Of a stretch of DNA of 64,000 nucleotides, positions 61,824-64,000 are shown piece after piece (positions within the stretch are counted from its first letter, which is position 1; every line of letters starts with the position of its first letter). Under the pieces are notes generated by a model. It had not been told where the DNA came from and did not search any database. It saw only the letters and a list, made by a program, of their open reading frames with translations. Origin of the DNA: Pirellulaceae bacterium (GTDB taxonomy: Bacteria > Planctomycetota > Planctomycetia > Pirellulales > Pirellulaceae); assembly GCA_028280445.1 (NCBI GenBank), contig JANQLU010000145.1, positions 1 to 64,000 of the forward strand, written 5' to 3'. The position numbers and the translations under genes are program-made.

Positions 61824-62504
61824 ATGAAGAGATCAAATTTCGAAGCGACAATTTTTGAGTTGGAAAAAGAATTTCAAACTGTTCGACGTAAACCAATGCG
61901 CAACGGTCACGTCGAAAAATTTATTGCCAGATTGATCAAACTTGGCTATCAAAATCCTGACCAAAGCGTGCGGGAAGTCTTGGAATTAGTTTCTGGCTTG
62001 ACCATCCAACAAGGTTTGTACAAGGCAAAATTCGTCAATGTACCATTGTTTGGAATATTGACTGGATTGACTGGAAAACAAAAAACGAAGTTGTCCGACG
62101 TTTGTTACCTGAAAGCATTACTGCAAACTGATTTCTATCCGATCGGTAGTTTTTATGAAGGCAGGATAAAGGATGGGACCTTTTTTGTGTCGTGTGGTGT
62201 TACCAAACAATTTGTTGCTGCGTGTGGGACATTTCAAATTTGGAAGTCGAAATCACTTGGATCTTTGGTTCAGGCAGCGCTCATGAGCGACACCGTCAAA
62301 AGTCAAATGCAACGTTACCATTGGAAAGTTGTCGAGTCCAATGCAAGCAGTGATTGGCAAAATTATCCAATCGCTGGGATTCTGGACGATGTGGAAGTTT
62401 TTGATCCCGAGTACTTCAGCCCGCAACGATTGGAGGATTTTCTTAGCCAAAAGGAATTTGAATCTACTTTTGACTGGTGCGTGTTTACAAAAAATTTTCC
62501 ATGA
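61824..62504 (+). CDS. Hypothetical protein, probably frameshifted near its end
   Basis: 226 aa as read. It opens with a helical FEATIFELEKEFQTVRRKP, then VEKFIARLIKLGYQ and a middle segment PLFGILTGLTGKQKTKLSDVCYLKALL. The frame ends TFDWCVFTKNFP at an AAAAAA run (62489-62494). Removing one A continues the protein another 46 residues to 62643 (IFHDTGARFTEKKSRL, then LWVKFNANFVDPEYLAREIVRVLS), which has better protein character than a chance frame. So the true protein is probably about 272 aa. Unrecognised family. Confidence 0.6.
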   Translation: MKRSNFEATIFELEKEFQTVRRKPMRNGHVEKFIARLIKLGYQNPDQSVREVLELVSGLTIQQGLYKAKFVNVPLFGILTGLTGKQKTKLSDVCYLKALLQTDFYPIGSFYEGRIKDGTFFVSCGVTKQFVAACGTFQIWKSKSLGSLVQAALMSDTVKSQMQRYHWKVVESNASSDWQNYPIAGILDDVEVFDPEYFSPQRLEDFLSQKEFESTFDWCVFTKNFP

Positions 62505-62643
62505 CACTGGTGCTCGCTTCACTGAAAAGAAAAGCCGCCTGAAGGACAGCGACTGTCTAAGACTCTGGGTAAAATTCAATGCCAATTTTGTTGATCCTGA
62601 ATATCTTGCTCGAGAAATCGTTCGAGTACTGTCTAACTTGTAG
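62505..62643 (+). pseudogene. Displaced C-terminal part of the upstream hypothetical protein
   Basis: Read in the +1 frame relative to 61824, it gives about 45 residues in register with the end of that protein. See that entry. No start of its own. Confidence 0.45.
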
Positions 62644-62687
62644 TCTGTTTAAGACTAATATGCATCCAATTTTCAATTTGTCATAAA

Positions 62688-62717
62688 AACCCGACGTGAC
62701 TGCCCTCACGACGGGTT
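62688..62717. terminator. Repeat B hairpin, copy 4
   Basis: AACCCGACGTGA / TCACGACGGGTT form a 12-bp stem with one A-A mismatch and a six-base loop, followed by ACTTTATG. It is the cleanest copy of the hairpin seen at 46929, 50439 and 58455, and lies 44 bp after the displaced reading frame end. It may serve as a bidirectional terminator. Confidence 0.6.
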
Positions 62718-62858
62718 ACTTTATGCTCCGAGCTGATTGAGCGATATCAAGTAATCGGAATAAGTGGTGTAAGACTTGCCCACGATTTTGACGCCTGCTG
62801 AGGTCTGCGACTGCTATAGTTACAATGTGTAAAAAGGTAGTTCGCTAGGAATTTGCAA

Positions 62859-64000
62859 ATGGTTAATGTAGTGCCGAGCACGTTTCTTGATTTGGTGAAA
62901 AAAAGTGGTCTTATCGAGTCGGAATTGCTCGAACGCGTTCTTGCTGACAATGAAGTTGCAAAATTTGAAGAAACTGACGAATTAGCTGAACTCTTTGTTC
63001 ACCGTCGGTTATTGTCACGATGGCAAGCCAAGAAGCTAGCAGGCGGCAAATGGAAAGGATTCTATCTTGGTAAGTATAAGTTAGTCGATGCGTTGTATTC
63101 GGGGATTCACGGCCGCGAATATCTAGCCGAACATACTATTCTGCGGCGCTCATGTGTTGTCAAAGTACTATCACGAGGTACGCCTAAATTAACTCAACTA
63201 CGTGAGCGATTTTTCCGCGAGGCTCGCATCGCTGCAGGCCTTCAACATCCGAACATTGTACGTGTGTACGATGTAGAAAGCGTGCCTGATGGTGTCGGCG
63301 AGGGCGTGACACACTTCTTAGTGTTAGAGTACGTGGGGGGTATAAGCCTTTACGAATTCGTCAAACGTCACGGGCAGTTACCAGTCTTTGAGGCTGTGGA
63401 ATACATCCGCCAAGCAGCGGTTGGCCTAGCACATATTCACGACGCCAATTTAATCCACGGGAATATAAAACCACAAAACTTAATACTGGATCATGCCGGT
63501 ATTGTAAAAATTCGCAACCTTGCTCTTTCGCGGTTTATTTCGAGCGGTGCCCAGATGGAAGATGCCGATCTGGAACTAGGGAGAGTTGTTGGTACCCCAA
63601 ACTACATGGCCCCGGAGGCCGCAATTAACAGCCGCAATATAGATCAAAGAGCGGATATTTATAGTCTAGGTTGCACATTCTACTGCATGTTGAGTGGTCG
63701 CGATCCGTTTCCCGATGGAACGCGTGCGCAAAGGATAGCGCTGCATCAAACTCAAATGCCTTTGGCAATCAACCAAATGCGAGAAGATATTCCTTCCAGT
63801 ATTGCTAATGTCCTTGAGAAAATGATGGCAAAAGATCCGACAGCGCGTTTTCAGTCGTGTGCCGAAATCGTCGAAGAACTTGCCGCTTCAACCGCGACAT
63901 CTACGCAGCACTCGGTCGATGGAATCAATCACGACGACGACCAATTATTGTTCGACGTGTTTCTTTGTCACAACTCTGAAGACAAGGTCGCTGTTAAGGA
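62859..64000 (+). CDS. Pseudokinase joined to a TIR domain (partial, runs off the window)
   Basis: At least 380 residues from the ATG at 62859; the gene continues past 64000. Residues 1-75 are the N-terminal leader typical of planctomycete Ser/Thr kinases (LLSRWQAKKLAGGKWKGF, then LGKYKLVDAL). A kinase fold follows with the beta-3 lysine kept (VVKVL, Lys102), RFFREARIAAGLQHPNI, LVLEYVGG, GTPNYMAPEA and DQRADIYSLGC. The catalytic loop reads HGNIKPQN instead of HRDLKPxN (Asp to Asn at 202) and the DFG motif reads NLA (Asn220). The glycine-rich loop is also degraded. From residue 365 FDVFLCHNSEDKVAVK is a classic TIR opening. A regulator domain controlling a TIR effector is inferred. Confidence 0.85.
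   Translation, partial: MVNVVPSTFLDLVKKSGLIESELLERVLADNEVAKFEETDELAELFVHRRLLSRWQAKKLAGGKWKGFYLGKYKLVDALYSGIHGREYLAEHTILRRSCVVKVLSRGTPKLTQLRERFFREARIAAGLQHPNIVRVYDVESVPDGVGEGVTHFLVLEYVGGISLYEFVKRHGQLPVFEAVEYIRQAAVGLAHIHDANLIHGNIKPQNLILDHAGIVKIRNLALSRFISSGAQMEDADLELGRVVGTPNYMAPEAAINSRNIDQRADIYSLGCTFYCMLSGRDPFPDGTRAQRIALHQTQMPLAINQMREDIPSSIANVLEKMMAKDPTARFQSCAEIVEELAASTATSTQHSVDGINHDDDQLLFDVFLCHNSEDKVAVK

Noticed and set aside
35787..62717. An integron cassette array with attC sites
   Set aside because: Small genes and recurring spacers suggested it, and GTTAGGY-like cores occur near 42828, 45837 and 51470, but no spacer shows paired RYYYAAC/GTTRRRY ends at attC spacing, and gene orientations are mixed.

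Overview
The window looks like a chromosomal segment of a planctomycete, probably of the Pirellulales type. This is inferred from family content, not from a marker gene. The signs are an ECF sigma factor followed by a membrane protein, a WD40 protein ending in an SHD1 domain, several secreted PQQ-type beta-propellers with the W-x-x-(W/F)-R-G motif, a TIGR04138 protein (restricted to Planctomycetes and Verrucomicrobia), three PEP-CTERM proteins, and a Ser/Thr-kinase-like protein with the planctomycete-type N-terminal leader.
Left part (1-34 kb) is mostly housekeeping. In order it holds: an ECF sigma factor with a HExxH membrane protein; a secreted WD40-SHD1 protein; a minus-strand block of HscC-type Hsp70, a hypothetical protein, a degenerate J-domain membrane protein and BioF; alpha-glucan phosphorylase; an acyl-CoA dehydrogenase-like protein and CysC; a very large DUF11-type lipoprotein; RicT; a SEC-C/TPR protein; a PhnD-like protein whose reading frame runs into a PQQ propeller through a candidate -1 frameshift site; a DEAD-box helicase; two enzymes of 3-hydroxyanthranilate breakdown; a DUF255 thioredoxin-domain protein; an ankyrin-PQQ fusion; and a PEP-CTERM protein.
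Right part (34-64 kb) is accessory. It has small genes of mixed strand, wide AT-rich gaps, duplicated gene fragments and several dispersed repeat families. Notable contents are a gene bracketed by two 315-334 bp MITE-like copies, a secreted serine hydrolase and an alpha/beta hydrolase, a three-gene TIGR04255 operon, a coiled-coil membrane protein next to a pentapeptide-repeat membrane protein, a TRADD-N-associated-2TM-like protein with a secreted partner, and at the right edge a pseudokinase joined to the start of a TIR domain. This part has the character of a defence or conflict island. The pseudokinase-TIR protein and the frameshifted PhnD-PQQ fusion are the two observations most worth following.
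Mobile or repetitive DNA is prominent. A nested palindrome family occurs about seven times, once in frame inside the helicase gene. A second palindrome family forms the MITE-like pair. Short hairpins and gene-leader repeats are scattered from 41 to 63 kb. No tRNA, rRNA or CRISPR array was recognised. Three reading-frame breaks fall on runs of A, so either slippage or assembly error at homopolymers has to be kept in mind.
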